This document shows positions 37,467-45,660 of a DNA stretch of 64,000 nucleotides, one piece after another. Origin of the DNA: Spirosoma fluviale (GTDB lineage: Bacteria; Bacteroidota; Bacteroidia; Cytophagales; Spirosomataceae). The stretch spans positions 186,001 to 250,000 of the forward strand of contig NZ_OCNH01000007.1 in NCBI RefSeq assembly GCF_900230225.1, given 5' to 3'. Each line of letters opens with the position of its first letter. Within the stretch, counting starts at the first letter, position 1. The position numbers and the translations under genes are program-made. The notes below the pieces were generated by a model, which saw only the letters and a list, made by a program, of their open reading frames with translations, made no database searches and was not told where the DNA came from.

Positions 37467-37730
37467 TCAAACCACGTTTTGCCTGGAGTTGAGTTCTTTC
37501 TTTATTGCTTTTAAATTGTTCCAGTTTAGAAATAGTATTGGCATCAAGGCAAAAGGGATCACGCCTAAAGCTATGCTCGTTGCATCAAGTCCTTTTTTGA
37601 TTGCCAAAAGCACTACCATAACTAGCAGTACCGAAAGCATCCCAGCCAACATGCCCGTTGCGAGCTGTGTTGTTTTTTTGTGTTTGAGCAAAGCCTCATT
37701 GCTCATCTCTTCAATTTTCTGGCTTTTCAT
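37467..37730 (-). CDS. Small two-TM cassette protein, paralogue 2
   Basis: 87 residues: MSNEALLKHKKTTQLATG, two hydrophobic segments (about 24-44 and 52-68), then NLKAIKKELNSRQ. It shares the layout of the 84- and 79-residue proteins of the array but is well diverged. It lies between attC-like sites A and B and reads in cassette direction. Function unknown. Confidence 0.7.
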   Translation of the reverse strand: MKSQKIEEMSNEALLKHKKTTQLATGMLAGMLSVLLVMVVLLAIKKGLDATSIALGVIPFALMPILFLNWNNLKAIKKELNSRQNVV

Positions 37731-37793
37731 ATGACTAAGTTAGTGTTAAGAAAAGTTACTTTATTGGGGGCATTTACACGGTTACGTCCTACA

Positions 37794-37820
37794 CCTTTAC
37801 ACACCTGCCATTTTTGGGCT
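37794..37820 (-). repeat. Decayed right half of an attC-like site
   Basis: CCTTTACACACCTGCC followed by TTTTTGGGCTG matches the right half of sites E and I. The left half is missing. The bases after it (ACTTCGGGAC, TGTC) follow the usual right flank. Confidence 0.5.
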
Positions 37821-37946
37821 GTTGGTCTAACTTCGGGACTTACTACTTGTCACCAACAGGACGACAGATAGCACGTTTTATTATCTCCGTGAGCGAAGTT
37901 CAGTTCGTAACTGTTTCTGCTTACTGAACCATACCCAGCAATGCAC

Positions 37947-38030
37947 TCATGTGTATGACAATAAGGATCTGTAGTGTTTTACTTCCCTATTGAGTTCTTC
38001 TTTACTCATGTCGGACAACTGCTTTATAGT
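37947..38030 (-). pseudogene. Truncated fourth copy of the small two-TM family
   Basis: On the minus strand the frame reads KQLSDMSKEELNREVKHY and then stops. Its beginning is nearly the same as that of the intact 79-residue gene at 41659-41898 (KQLAEMSLDELKTQ), at both protein and DNA level. The TM part is absent, so this is a cassette gene remnant. Confidence 0.6.
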
Positions 38031-38172
38031 AGATAGGTTGGCTATTTATTGTTTTTTCTACATGACGGGCGTTCACATTGTCGCAAGAAATCCCAAAATG
38101 GAAGCTAAAAAACCTCTGGGACGGGCGCCCTGTCGCCGGTGACCTGCCTTACATCCCTATCATGGACCCGCT

Positions 38173-38236
38173 ACCCAACGCAACCATGTGCCGATGACGA
38201 ATGTAGCGAGACATCTACACACATGGCCGGTTGGGC
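38173..38236 (-). repeat. attC-like site B (short form, 64 bp)
   Basis: ACCCAAC (38173-38179) to GTTGGGC (38230-38236). Arms CCATGTG (38184-38190) and CACATGG (38220-38226). Spacers between box and arm are 4 and 3 bases. Confidence 0.75.
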
Positions 38237-38283
38237 TGTTCGCGTTGACCTTGCGGCCTGTTGCATGTCGCTGGTGACTTGCC

Positions 38284-39173
38284 TTACTGATTTTGGGTGA
38301 GACTGCGCTGAATTTCAAAAACGAAATCGACACTTACCCCACTATCTTCGGCAATTTCCTCGACCGTAAGTTTGCCCCGTTTCAATGCTTTGATAACAAC
38401 CTCAGTTTTTACAGCTAGCTCGCCCTGCTCGACAGCTTCTTTTATTTTCTGCTTTTCAGCCTTGACAGCTTCGGCATTAGCCGCTGTCACACGAGCAAAG
38501 TAGGCCCGCTCTTCTGGAGTCATCTTGCGCGTATCTAACTCGTCAATAGCGCGCTTGAGCCACTCCTCATTCCAAAAAGCTGGGTACTGCGTAGGTTCGG
38601 TTGTATGGAGCGTCTTCATCGTATAAACCAGTTTTTCTAAATTAGTCTCAATCTCAGCTACTTGCTTGTTAAACTTAGCCAATTCTACGGTGATAAACCG
38701 GGGCCGCCCGTGCGGTCATTTGAGTATCAATGATTTCACCGGTCTCGCTTCGTAAATTGGCAATGATATGAAAATGAGCCGTTGGCAGAATACTCTTCGC
38801 TAAAATGGCAATGGCGTAGATTTTGGGCAGGTTGGCATAATCAAACTCTCCTCGTTCTACGACTGTGTTGAACTTGTGCAGGGCGTAAAACTTCATGCGT
38901 TGCACAAAATGAGGTGCCAAACCCATTTGCATTTCGACGATGAACTGACTGCCGTTTTCATCGGTACAGGCCAAATCAAAGATGCCGCTCCGGCTGTCAA
39001 TAGTCAACGCTTCAAACGCATTTTTGTCAAAATGCACCTCCCGAATGGGTGTATCCGATTTGATCAATGCCTGTAAAGCGCGGTACGAAGGAATAAACTA
39101 TCAGCTTCGTTGACGAAGTTGGCTTTGAAACCGTAATCCGAAATAATGGGAATGTAAACACCTGTTTCCATGA
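38284..39173 (-). pseudogene. Rpn-family PD-(D/E)XK nuclease (recombination-promoting nuclease/transposase), frameshifted
   Basis: Three pieces in different frames join into one protein of the Rpn family. METGVYIPIISDYGFKANF starts at 39173 and breaks near 39070 through one extra T. SRSGIFDLACTDENGSQFIVEMQMG carries the nuclease D...ExQ motif. The C-terminal piece from 38682 begins AKFNKQVAEIETNLEKL. A GC-rich stretch of about 16 bases near 38690-38708 breaks the second junction. Rpn proteins are DNA endonucleases that promote RecA-independent recombination. This copy should be inactive. It sits inside the array without an attC-like site of its own between it and the next gene. Confidence 0.8.
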
Positions 39174-39234
39174 AGCAAAGTTACTCGAAACATAGAAATG
39201 TGCTGCCTGTCAACGGGAAGCTGCCCATGAGAAG

Positions 39235-39702
39235 TTAAAAGACGTGTATCTCCTTCAGTTGCAAATACAAGCCATCGAAACACTTTACAAGATCAAATGT
39301 CACGGTCAAATCACTCCAGTCATTATTCAAAGGTAGTTGATAGCCTAATTCCGCTAATCGTTCTCTGCCCTCCACAAAATTTACTACCTCACCTTCATAC
39401 CAGATCACGTCAAACCGGTCGCCTTCATCTGTAGTTTCATCGGGCAGGGTAACTTCATATTTTGTTTCTCCCTCCTCGTATTCGCTGCCATAACCATTTA
39501 TAATTGACTCCATAAGTTCAGGAGTCCATTCGTAATAGTCATGATGGAGAACGGAATCATATGCTTCCTGATATTTTCTCTGAGCCAGTAAGCCAACCCA
39601 ACTTATGATAAATGAATGAAAATCTTGTTCCGTGGCGGTAAAAGGAAACTTGGCAAACATTATAGATCCGTGAATTAGTCCGTAAAGCAACTTCGCTTCC
39701 AT
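39235..39702 (-). CDS. DUF7668-like cassette protein
   Basis: 155 residues from ATG 39702; an upstream ATG at 39762 would add 20 residues without family character. Acidic, no TM segment. The C-terminal pattern YQLPLNNDWSDLTVTFDL resembles DUF7668-type proteins, which often sit near toxin or immunity genes; the match is from memory and not certain. The right flank ends in the conserved CCTGTCAACGGGAAGCTGCCC hairpin of the array, but its attC core is gone, probably because the Rpn gene came to lie next to it. Confidence 0.65.
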   Translation of the reverse strand: MEAKLLYGLIHGSIMFAKFPFTATEQDFHSFIISWVGLLAQRKYQEAYDSVLHHDYYEWTPELMESIINGYGSEYEEGETKYEVTLPDETTDEGDRFDVIWYEGEVVNFVEGRERLAELGYQLPLNNDWSDLTVTFDLVKCFDGLYLQLKEIHVF

Positions 39703-39959
39703 GTTGCTGTTAGGCTCGGCAAATACACAAGCCGTCTCGCTTGACTTTACAGACTTGCTCACGGGTCAATAACTCCTGATTTAGGTCAAATTTTAGTCAA
39801 TTATAAACTGTCAACCGCGCCCCACCTTTCAAGCCTAATTGCCCAACCTAGCCGTTTTTAGTGTCAACCGGAAGCTGGTAAACGAGCCTAAAAGTGTATC
39901 AATCGAGTCGTGTAACCTGTCGCAGGTAACCCGCCTTTGACTCCCATTTTGGACCCGCC

Positions 39960-40012
39960 ACCCAACAACCATGAGTATTGATGGTGGGCGAGCCCCTCAA
40001 CTGAACAAACGT
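39960..40012 (-). repeat. attC-like half-site C, interrupted
   Basis: ACCCAAC (39960-39966), ATGAGT and TTGATGGTGGGCGAG, as in site D. The sequence then stops matching near 40012, where DNA belonging to the hydrolase cassette begins. No right half was found. Confidence 0.6.
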
Positions 40013-40187
40013 ACCGTCCACCCGAACACCTGTCAATATAAATTACTGATTTTCAGGAACTTATAAATGTTTGATAGTTTCCGTACGCCGAAACAAAATT
40101 TAAAATAGAATTCCCAAAATTCAATTACTTCGTCCGCCCCACTTGCCAAAATACAATGTTGGTGGCAGTGTTTATTTTGTCTGTTAT

Positions 40188-41078
40188 TTAGGGTACAAAC
40201 ATTTTTTTGATTTTTGATGAAATTTCATCTGTATAAAATTTAGGTCCGTCAATATGCCGATTTTTGATTTCGTAAAAATCTTTGGGAGCATTGGCACTTT
40301 CAAATATCTTTTTCCCGAGGTGAAAAGGTACTGTTTTATCTTCTGTACTGTGAATTACTAAAAGTGGTTTATGGAAATTTTTTATTGAATTGGTTGCAGA
40401 GTAACCTTGTTTTGTTAAAAGCCGTCCTAATAAAGGAAGCTTCTGCCCTCCCATGTCTTTGTAGGAGGAAAAACCACCTTCAATAACCAAACCGTCTATT
40501 TTTTGTTGCTGTTCAGTTGCTACAACTGCTGCTAAATGTCCACCAATAGATTGTCCGTAAATTACAATTTTAGTATTTTGTACTTCCTGCCTTGACTTGA
40601 TATAGTCCAACGCAGAAAGTGCATCAGTATAAATATTGTCTCTTGTTGCTTCGCCTTCTGAAAAACCAAATCCACTATAATCAAACACAAAAAGCTGAAA
40701 TCCATTTTTCAAGAACGGGCTTATTGCTTGGTACTGACTTATCAAAGCACCTGCATTACCGTGAAAGTGAAGTAAAGTTATTGTTGGTGAAACCTTTTTA
40801 GGTCTTATTAACCAACCATTCAACTTGTTCTGGTTTGCACTTTTGAAAATTACACTTGCTATTGTATAATCTAAATCAACAGTTTGTCCATTTTTTTGTG
40901 TAAGAACTGGTTGATGACTATCGCCCATGAAACTAATGATTGTCGTATCAATTTCAGTCTTAATTGTCACTTTTTTTGCTGCTACTGGAATTACTGTCGG
41001 TTTTAGAAAAGCCTTATTGAAACTGCAAGATGTCAAAAAAGTAATAATTGTTGTTGTTAAAATAGCTGTCCGAATCAT
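40188..41078 (-). CDS. Alpha/beta-hydrolase lipoprotein on a foreign cassette
   Basis: 296 residues. Lipobox FLTSC near residue 18. Catalytic elements: LLHFHGNAGAL (oxyanion region), nucleophile elbow IYGQSIGGHLAA near residue 178, acid in HSTEDKTVPFH, histidine in NRHIDGPKFY. It resembles serine hydrolases of the bem46/FrsA type with unknown substrate. The DNA is clearly more AT-rich than its neighbours. It is framed by a different inverted pair, GTTGGTGGCA (40158-40167) and TGCCACCAAC (41123-41132). It thus looks like a cassette of another attC lineage inserted in half-site C. Confidence 0.8.
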   Translation of the reverse strand: MIRTAILTTTIITFLTSCSFNKAFLKPTVIPVAAKKVTIKTEIDTTIISFMGDSHQPVLTQKNGQTVDLDYTIASVIFKSANQNKLNGWLIRPKKVSPTITLLHFHGNAGALISQYQAISPFLKNGFQLFVFDYSGFGFSEGEATRDNIYTDALSALDYIKSRQEVQNTKIVIYGQSIGGHLAAVVATEQQQKIDGLVIEGGFSSYKDMGGQKLPLLGRLLTKQGYSATNSIKNFHKPLLVIHSTEDKTVPFHLGKKIFESANAPKDFYEIKNRHIDGPKFYTDEISSKIKKMFVP

Positions 41079-41389
41079 GTATTTTTTAGGTTTTAAAATC
41101 TGTGAAATCTTGGCTTTAGCATTGCCACCAACTCGCCGATTGCCGCACTTTCAATACGAAATACGCACCGCACTGGCGGCCCGGTTCGCATTTTGTATTG
41201 CTGTATTATTTTGACCCTTGACTGTCGGGGCGGCTCGCCTGTCGCAAGGACGCTGGCCTATAAACCAAAACCTGGCTTGTCATGGTAGTTGGCATGTCAG
41301 TCGCAACCCACCGAACGAGCAAAAACCTGACCTCTGCGGCCTGCACCCTGTCGTCGGAACGCTGCCTTGCAAGCATTTTATGGACTTGC

Positions 41390-41564
41390 ACTCAACAACG
41401 ACCATGAGTATTGATGGCGGGCGAGTCCCTCCACTGGACACCCGTACTTACACCTTTACACACTCATTATGATGTATGCAATGTTTTTAACGAACTGATA
41501 ATCAACAGACCAAAACATTGCATTTGTCGGGGGTTTGTTCGTCAGAACACGGTGGTGGTTGGGC
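41390..41564 (-). repeat. attC-like site D (long, compound form)
   Basis: 175 bases from ACTCAAC (41390-41396) to GTTGGGC (41558-41564). First stem ATGAGT / ACTCAT; second, nested stem ATGCAATGTTTT / AAAACATTGCAT around TAACGAACTGATAATCAA. Site A has the same core with different stems. Confidence 0.7.
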
Positions 41565-41658
41565 TGCCGACTCTCCTTGGGGACGTGCGGCCTGTCGCCG
41601 GAGGCCAACCCACGCGGAGCGGACATATGACTTTAACTGCCGTAAAGCCCTTTACTCA

Positions 41659-41898
41659 TCAATTCCTCGAATGAATTTCGGCTTGAATCTTTCTTAACTC
41701 ACGATAGTAGTGAGCTACTAAAAATAGAAGAGGAATAGGTAGTACAGTGAAAATATTGAATCCATCCCAATAAGTTATATAACCACTACTAACTAACCCT
41801 ATTAACACTACACCGAAGAAAATAGGGATTATAAACCTAAGAGACTTTTCTTGGGTTTTGAGTTCATCTAAACTCATTTCGGCCAACTGCTTACTCAT
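41659..41898 (-). CDS. Small two-TM cassette protein, paralogue 3
   Basis: 79 residues from ATG 41898; the longer frame to 42048 would read through the conserved repeat flank. MSKQLAEMSLDELKTQEKS, two hydrophobic segments (about 23-40 and 48-63), then YRELRKIQAEIHSRN. It is the intact relative of the remnant at 37947-38030 and of the proteins at 36628 and 37467. It lies between sites D and E. Confidence 0.72.
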   Translation of the reverse strand: MSKQLAEMSLDELKTQEKSLRFIIPIFFGVVLIGLVSSGYITYWDGFNIFTVLPIPLLFLVAHYYRELRKIQAEIHSRN

Positions 41899-42046
41899 AA
41901 ACTGAATGGTTGTTTTTTGGTTAAATGTCACCTTACCATAGCGTTTGGCTTGTCGCCAGCAAGCCGGAAATGCAGACCCAAATTTGCCCAACTCTGGCGT
42001 CAAATTGTCAACTGGAACCCACCCCGCAAACACTTTATGGACTCGC

Positions 42047-42109
42047 ACCCAACACCCACAGGTGTTGATGGTGAGCGTAGCGAGCCTTTACACACCTGCC
42101 TGGTTGGGC
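42047..42109 (-). repeat. attC-like site E (short form, 63 bp)
   Basis: ACCCAAC (42047-42053) to GTTGGGC (42103-42109). Arms CAGGTGT (42059-42065) and ACACCTG (42092-42098). Spacers 5 and 4 bases. Core TTGATGG...AGCCTTTAC. Confidence 0.78.
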
Positions 42110-42155
42110 TGAAAACTCTCCTTCGGGACGGGCTTCCTGTCGACGGTAAGCTACC

Positions 42156-42752
42156 CTAAGAGCCTAAAAGAGAACCACTATCAGGAAAAACCCAGCCAAG
42201 TTTAACTTCCAATAGCTGTTTCTCTATCTCGCTAAGTCGAATGTGAACTACATTTTGCCCCCACCATTCTTCGTTCGGCCCCAAACAGATAAGAAAACGC
42301 TCATCCGTTTTCTTCTGCATCTCTTTATTAATGACAGTGAAGACTTTTCCATCAAGCCAATCATCATGATACTTCGGCTTAAAAACTATTCGGCTTCCAT
42401 TACAAGTAAAGCTAACTTCGATTGGCCCTTCGTCAGATTGCCATGCTTCCTGAATATCAGTCGGCATGAAGTGATTATCTGACGCTTTAGAAAAGCGTTC
42501 AACCACGCTCACATAGACTTGGTTTTCTGACATCACATCTGCCTCAAGGTCTATATCAAGATATTTTCTTTCATCATAAGCCAAAAGCTGACCAATGTGA
42601 GAGAAATCCTCCGGCTCGTATTCGTATTCAAAAATCTTGGCATATTCTTCCCGCCTTAGTTGCCTAATTTTATTCACTAACTCATCATCCTTGAGTTCAG
42701 CATATTCCTTAAAAAATCCTGCTTGTCGTAGGATGGGCAATTCTTCAAACAT
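42156..42752 (-). CDS. Unknown acidic cassette protein (198 aa)
   Basis: Starts at ATG 42752 (MFEELPILRQAG); an upstream reading to 42794 enters repeat sequence. Rich in Glu, Asp and Tyr, soluble, no signal peptide. Segments GSRIVFKPKYHDDWLDGKVF and FLICLGPNEEWWGQNVVHI suggest a compact alpha/beta protein, in style like the immunity proteins of toxin systems, but I recognise no family. It lies between sites E and F with its stop 47 bases from site E. Confidence 0.65.
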   Translation of the reverse strand: MFEELPILRQAGFFKEYAELKDDELVNKIRQLRREEYAKIFEYEYEPEDFSHIGQLLAYDERKYLDIDLEADVMSENQVYVSVVERFSKASDNHFMPTDIQEAWQSDEGPIEVSFTCNGSRIVFKPKYHDDWLDGKVFTVINKEMQKKTDERFLICLGPNEEWWGQNVVHIRLSEIEKQLLEVKLGWVFPDSGSLLGS

Positions 42753-42927
42753 ATAGTACGAATTACACAAGTTTCCTTTGTCGCCGGAGCGCACCTGACA
42801 AACCCAAGATTGACTAACCGGGGCGTTTCTCGTGTCGACCGGAGCTGACTAACGAGCCAAAGCCCGCCTTGTCAGACGTGCAACCTGTCGCAGGTAACCA
42901 GCCTTATGAACCCATTTTGTTCCCGCC

Positions 42928-43014
42928 ACCCAACGCCCACGGGTGTTGATGGTGGGGCGAGTCACTCACCTGAACGCGAACCACTTGCACCTTTACACAC
43001 CCGTTATGTTGGGC
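42928..43014 (-). repeat. attC-like site F (medium form, 87 bp)
   Basis: ACCCAAC (42928-42934) to GTTGGGC (43008-43014). Arms CGGGTGT (42940-42946) and ACACCCG (42997-43003). Spacers 5 and 4 bases. The central part is about 24 bases longer than in sites B, E, I and J. Confidence 0.76.
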
Positions 43015-43154
43015 TGAAAACACTCCTTTGGGACGTGCTCCCTGTCAGCGGAAGCCTGCCCCACGCGGAGCGGACAACCACGCACGGAACCGATTCAAGA
43101 CCAGGGCGAAGCAAAACAACGCACTTTATCCGCTTTTGTCCAGCCTGCCTTAAC

Positions 43155-43316
43155 GGGGCGTTTGCCTTGTCGACTGGGAGCCGCCCGACTTGTCCAAGCC
43201 CGCACTCAGGGCGGTTCTGGTGTCGACCGAAACCGACCCATGAGCCAAACAGTTGGCCTGTCGGGGCGGTTCCACTGTCGCCGGTAGCCCGCCTAGCACT
43301 CACGGCCTGTTGGCTT
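43155..43316. repeat. Tandem array of TGTCG hairpin units (about 54-bp period)
   Basis: Three units whose GGGCG starts fall at 43156, 43209 and 43264 and whose TGTCG loops fall at 43168, 43221 and 43276 (spacings 53 and 55). Each can fold with ends such as GGGCG / CGCCC around a TGTCG loop. Single copies flank nearly every attC-like site of the array. The 43.0-43.38 kb stretch holds no gene. Confidence 0.65.
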
Positions 43317-43317
43317 C

Positions 43318-43340
43318 ACCCAACGAAGCCATGTGCTGTC
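43318..43340 (-). repeat. attC-like half-site G
   Basis: ACCCAAC (43318-43324) followed by GAAGCCATGTG, the left half of a site like B. The right half is missing; a TGTCG hairpin unit follows directly. Confidence 0.5.
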
Positions 43341-43380
43341 TGTCGTCAGAGAGCCGCCCTTACAGAGCTTAAGTTTAAAG

Positions 43381-44250
43381 TCACTTAATCACAGTTCCTG
43401 CTTCGATGACTTTAAAGCGTTCGTCCATACTAAATAAGTCGGATAAAATGTGGGCATGAGCGGCCCCGTAAATTATCAAAACTCGTTTAGTTTGCTCTCG
43501 CAATTTGTTGAGAGCATTTCTATATATTCTAAAATCCCTAAATATATCCGCGTTATTCATTTCTGCTCCAATACCTGCTACGTCGCTCAATAAATTTGGT
43601 AGTCTATTTGCGTAATACCACTTTTTTGAATTAGCAGGATTATTAGCGTATAATAGAATATTTTTTAACGATATTTTACTATTTATCGAGTAGTAAGGTA
43701 ACAACTCTTTATTATATTTCTCTACTATCTTAAACCCTTCTTTATCCATTATGAGCGAATCTCTACTCAAAGTTGCTCGTTTTAAGGTATATTCCTCCAC
43801 TTTTTTAATAAAATTGACATAAGCTTTCTCATAGCCATTTGTATATATTATAATGGAATCTTCTGGATTTGGAGTGCGCCAATCAATACCTTCAACTCCA
43901 GTGTGTAATTTAAGTTGAGAACAAAGCCTTATACCAATTTGATAAATTTCGTTATTTATGATCCATTTTTGCTGGGTGTCTTTTCCCGACTTCTCGATTT
44001 CCTGTAAAATTTCTAAATAAAACTTATCATTTTCAGGTGGATTTTCAATAAATATTTGTTGAGGGGCGAAAAGTCTCAGTTGATTTAGAATGACAGCTAA
44101 TTCCTGTTGCTTCTTCGGACTAGTAATAGAATCATCCTTAGTGACAAAAAAATGGACTGTACCTAATATAAGAACTTCAGTTTTAGTTTCCTGAGCTAGT
44201 ACCAATGACCAAAGAAGAGTCAAAAAAATTGTAAAATAGATTTTCCTCAT
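43381..44250 (-). CDS. Secreted TraB/DUF5694-like cassette protein
   Basis: 289 residues from ATG 44250, chosen because it gives a signal peptide (MRKIYFTIFLTLLWSLVLAQ). The mature part begins TKTEVLILGTVHFF, then QQIFIENPPEND, and ends RVLIIYGAAHAHILSDLF. The early GTxH and late GxxHxxxL motifs are those of TIKI/TraB-like and DUF5694 proteins, thought to be metal-dependent hydrolases. AT-rich compared with host genes. It lies between half-site G and site H in cassette direction. Confidence 0.75.
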   Translation of the reverse strand: MRKIYFTIFLTLLWSLVLAQETKTEVLILGTVHFFVTKDDSITSPKKQQELAVILNQLRLFAPQQIFIENPPENDKFYLEILQEIEKSGKDTQQKWIINNEIYQIGIRLCSQLKLHTGVEGIDWRTPNPEDSIIIYTNGYEKAYVNFIKKVEEYTLKRATLSRDSLIMDKEGFKIVEKYNKELLPYYSINSKISLKNILLYANNPANSKKWYYANRLPNLLSDVAGIGAEMNNADIFRDFRIYRNALNKLREQTKRVLIIYGAAHAHILSDLFSMDERFKVIEAGTVIK

Positions 44251-44533
44251 GAAGTAAAACTTGATGACCCGCTTTTGACTTGTGTAATCCGTTGGCTGTA
44301 CCCTGACTAAAAAAATGAGTATGTCCTTAGTCGGAGTGTTTGTCTTGTCATTCATAACTTTAGCTCTTAAACCTCAAATCTGCTCAACAGATTTGTTTGC
44401 TCTGTCGCCGGAACTTAGGACGTTAAAGTCCACAATCTGCTCAGCCGAGGCCCCAAAATGAAAACTAATCGCTGCCCTACGGGACACGCTGCCTGTCGGC
44501 GGGAATGCAACACTCGAAACGACTTAGACTTTC

Positions 44534-44619
44534 ACCCAACGACCCAAAGGGCTGATGGTATGCGGGCCAACTCACTGAACAAAACTCACTTGAACCTTTA
44601 CACCCTTTGCTGGTTGGGC
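44534..44619 (-). repeat. attC-like site H (medium form, 86 bp)
   Basis: ACCCAAC (44534-44540) to GTTGGGC (44613-44619). Arms CAAAGGG (44545-44551) and CCCTTTG (44603-44609). Spacers 4 and 3 bases. Confidence 0.76.
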
Positions 44620-44689
44620 TGCGGACTTTCCTCTGGGACGTGCGTCCTGTCGCACGACAACTGAAAATGCTTCAAGTGTTATAACATCC

Positions 44690-45079
44690 CTACGGAGCAA
44701 TGTTGCCATAACAATAGACGTATTTATCCGTTTTGTTTTGTCTAATTGCATTGGCTTCAACATCGTCTATTTTTCTGAATTTTAGCTTACTATCTTTCTC
44801 TGTGTCCAGCCACTCTCCATAGGGTGAAAGTATCTCAATGCCATCTTCACCACACCAGTGAATATAACACAGATAGGCATTATCAATGCCGGATATAGGC
44901 CAAATAAAACTTTGAGGTACTTCACGTCGACTGTAATTGCCTTTTGTAAAATAAACCCGGCCCTCATACCTAACTAAAGTTACACTGCTGATTTTGTCTG
45001 GTGAAGTATAGTATTCAAATGCAGGTTCAGATTCACAACTGGTAAGAAAAATGGTTAGAAATAGTAAGATATTCTTCAT
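44690..45079 (-). CDS. Small cassette lipoprotein of unknown function
   Basis: 129 residues with lipobox FLTSC at residues 11-15. The mature part has IWPISGIDNAYLCYIHWCGEDG with two cysteines and a C-terminal YVYCYGNIAP. No family recognised. It is on the minus strand between sites H and I, and its AT-rich composition differs from host genes. Confidence 0.65.
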   Translation of the reverse strand: MKNILLFLTIFLTSCESEPAFEYYTSPDKISSVTLVRYEGRVYFTKGNYSRREVPQSFIWPISGIDNAYLCYIHWCGEDGIEILSPYGEWLDTEKDSKLKFRKIDDVEANAIRQNKTDKYVYCYGNIAP

Positions 45080-45261
45080 TGATTGAACTTACTTAAATAT
45101 TAAGCCTATCGAACACAAGCTACCTGACTCTTATTAAGGCTTACATAACCAGGGCGTTTGCATTGTCACACGAAACCTGCCGAACGAGCAAAAAACCTGA
45201 CCTATGCGGCCTGCAACCTGTCGCAGGTAACCTGCCTTTGACTCCCAATTATGGCCGGTTC

Positions 45262-45324
45262 ACCCAACGACCGCAGGTGTTGATGGCGACCGTAGGAAGC
45301 CTTTACACACCTGCCCGGTTGGGC
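45262..45324 (-). repeat. attC-like site I (short form, 63 bp)
   Basis: ACCCAAC (45262-45268) to GTTGGGC (45318-45324). Arms GCAGGTGT (45273-45280) and ACACCTGC (45307-45314), perfect. Spacers 4 and 3 bases. Confidence 0.8.
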
Positions 45325-45381
45325 TGAGAGCCTGACCTTGCGGCCTGCTGCCTGTCGCCGGTGAGCTTGACTTACTACTTT

Positions 45382-45660
45382 TTAGTGAACTCGCTTCAAA
45401 ATCTCTATTGACTCCACATCTGAAGCATCAATAGAAACTTCACGCATTTCATTGTCAGTTTCGATGCTGTAATTTTCCCAGTCGTTAACAAGGGTTAAGG
45501 TGGCCAATGGGAATTTGTCAGCAAACTGTGAAGTTCCTGGTCTAATACTCATAAGCATACCAAGCCAACCAATTTGTTGCTCTTTCGTCTCTTTCATTGT
45601 AATTTTCACAATAAAGCCGCTATATTGTTGAAAATCATCTACTAATTGTATGGAAGCCAT
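45382..45660 (-). CDS. Unknown cassette protein (92 aa), overlapping a divergent gene
   Basis: Soluble, mixed alpha/beta, with ASDVESIEILKRV at the end. No family recognised. If translation starts at 45660 its first 11 bases overlap the start of the plus-strand gene at 45650; a later ATG (MKETKEQQ) would avoid this. The two genes fill one cassette between sites I and J. Confidence 0.55.
   Translation of the reverse strand: MASIQLVDDFQQYSGFIVKITMKETKEQQIGWLGMLMSIRPGTSQFADKFPLATLTLVNDWENYSIETDNEMREVSIDASDVESIEILKRVH

Noticed and set aside
41206..41472. Small frames around 41.2-41.5 kb
   Set aside because: They lie wholly in repeat flank and site D; similar translated repeat is seen at other sites.
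43004..43303. Open reading frames on both strands through 42.9-43.4 kb
   Set aside because: They read through the attC-like site and the TGTCG tandem repeats and have the low-complexity look of translated repeat; no family similarity or start signal.
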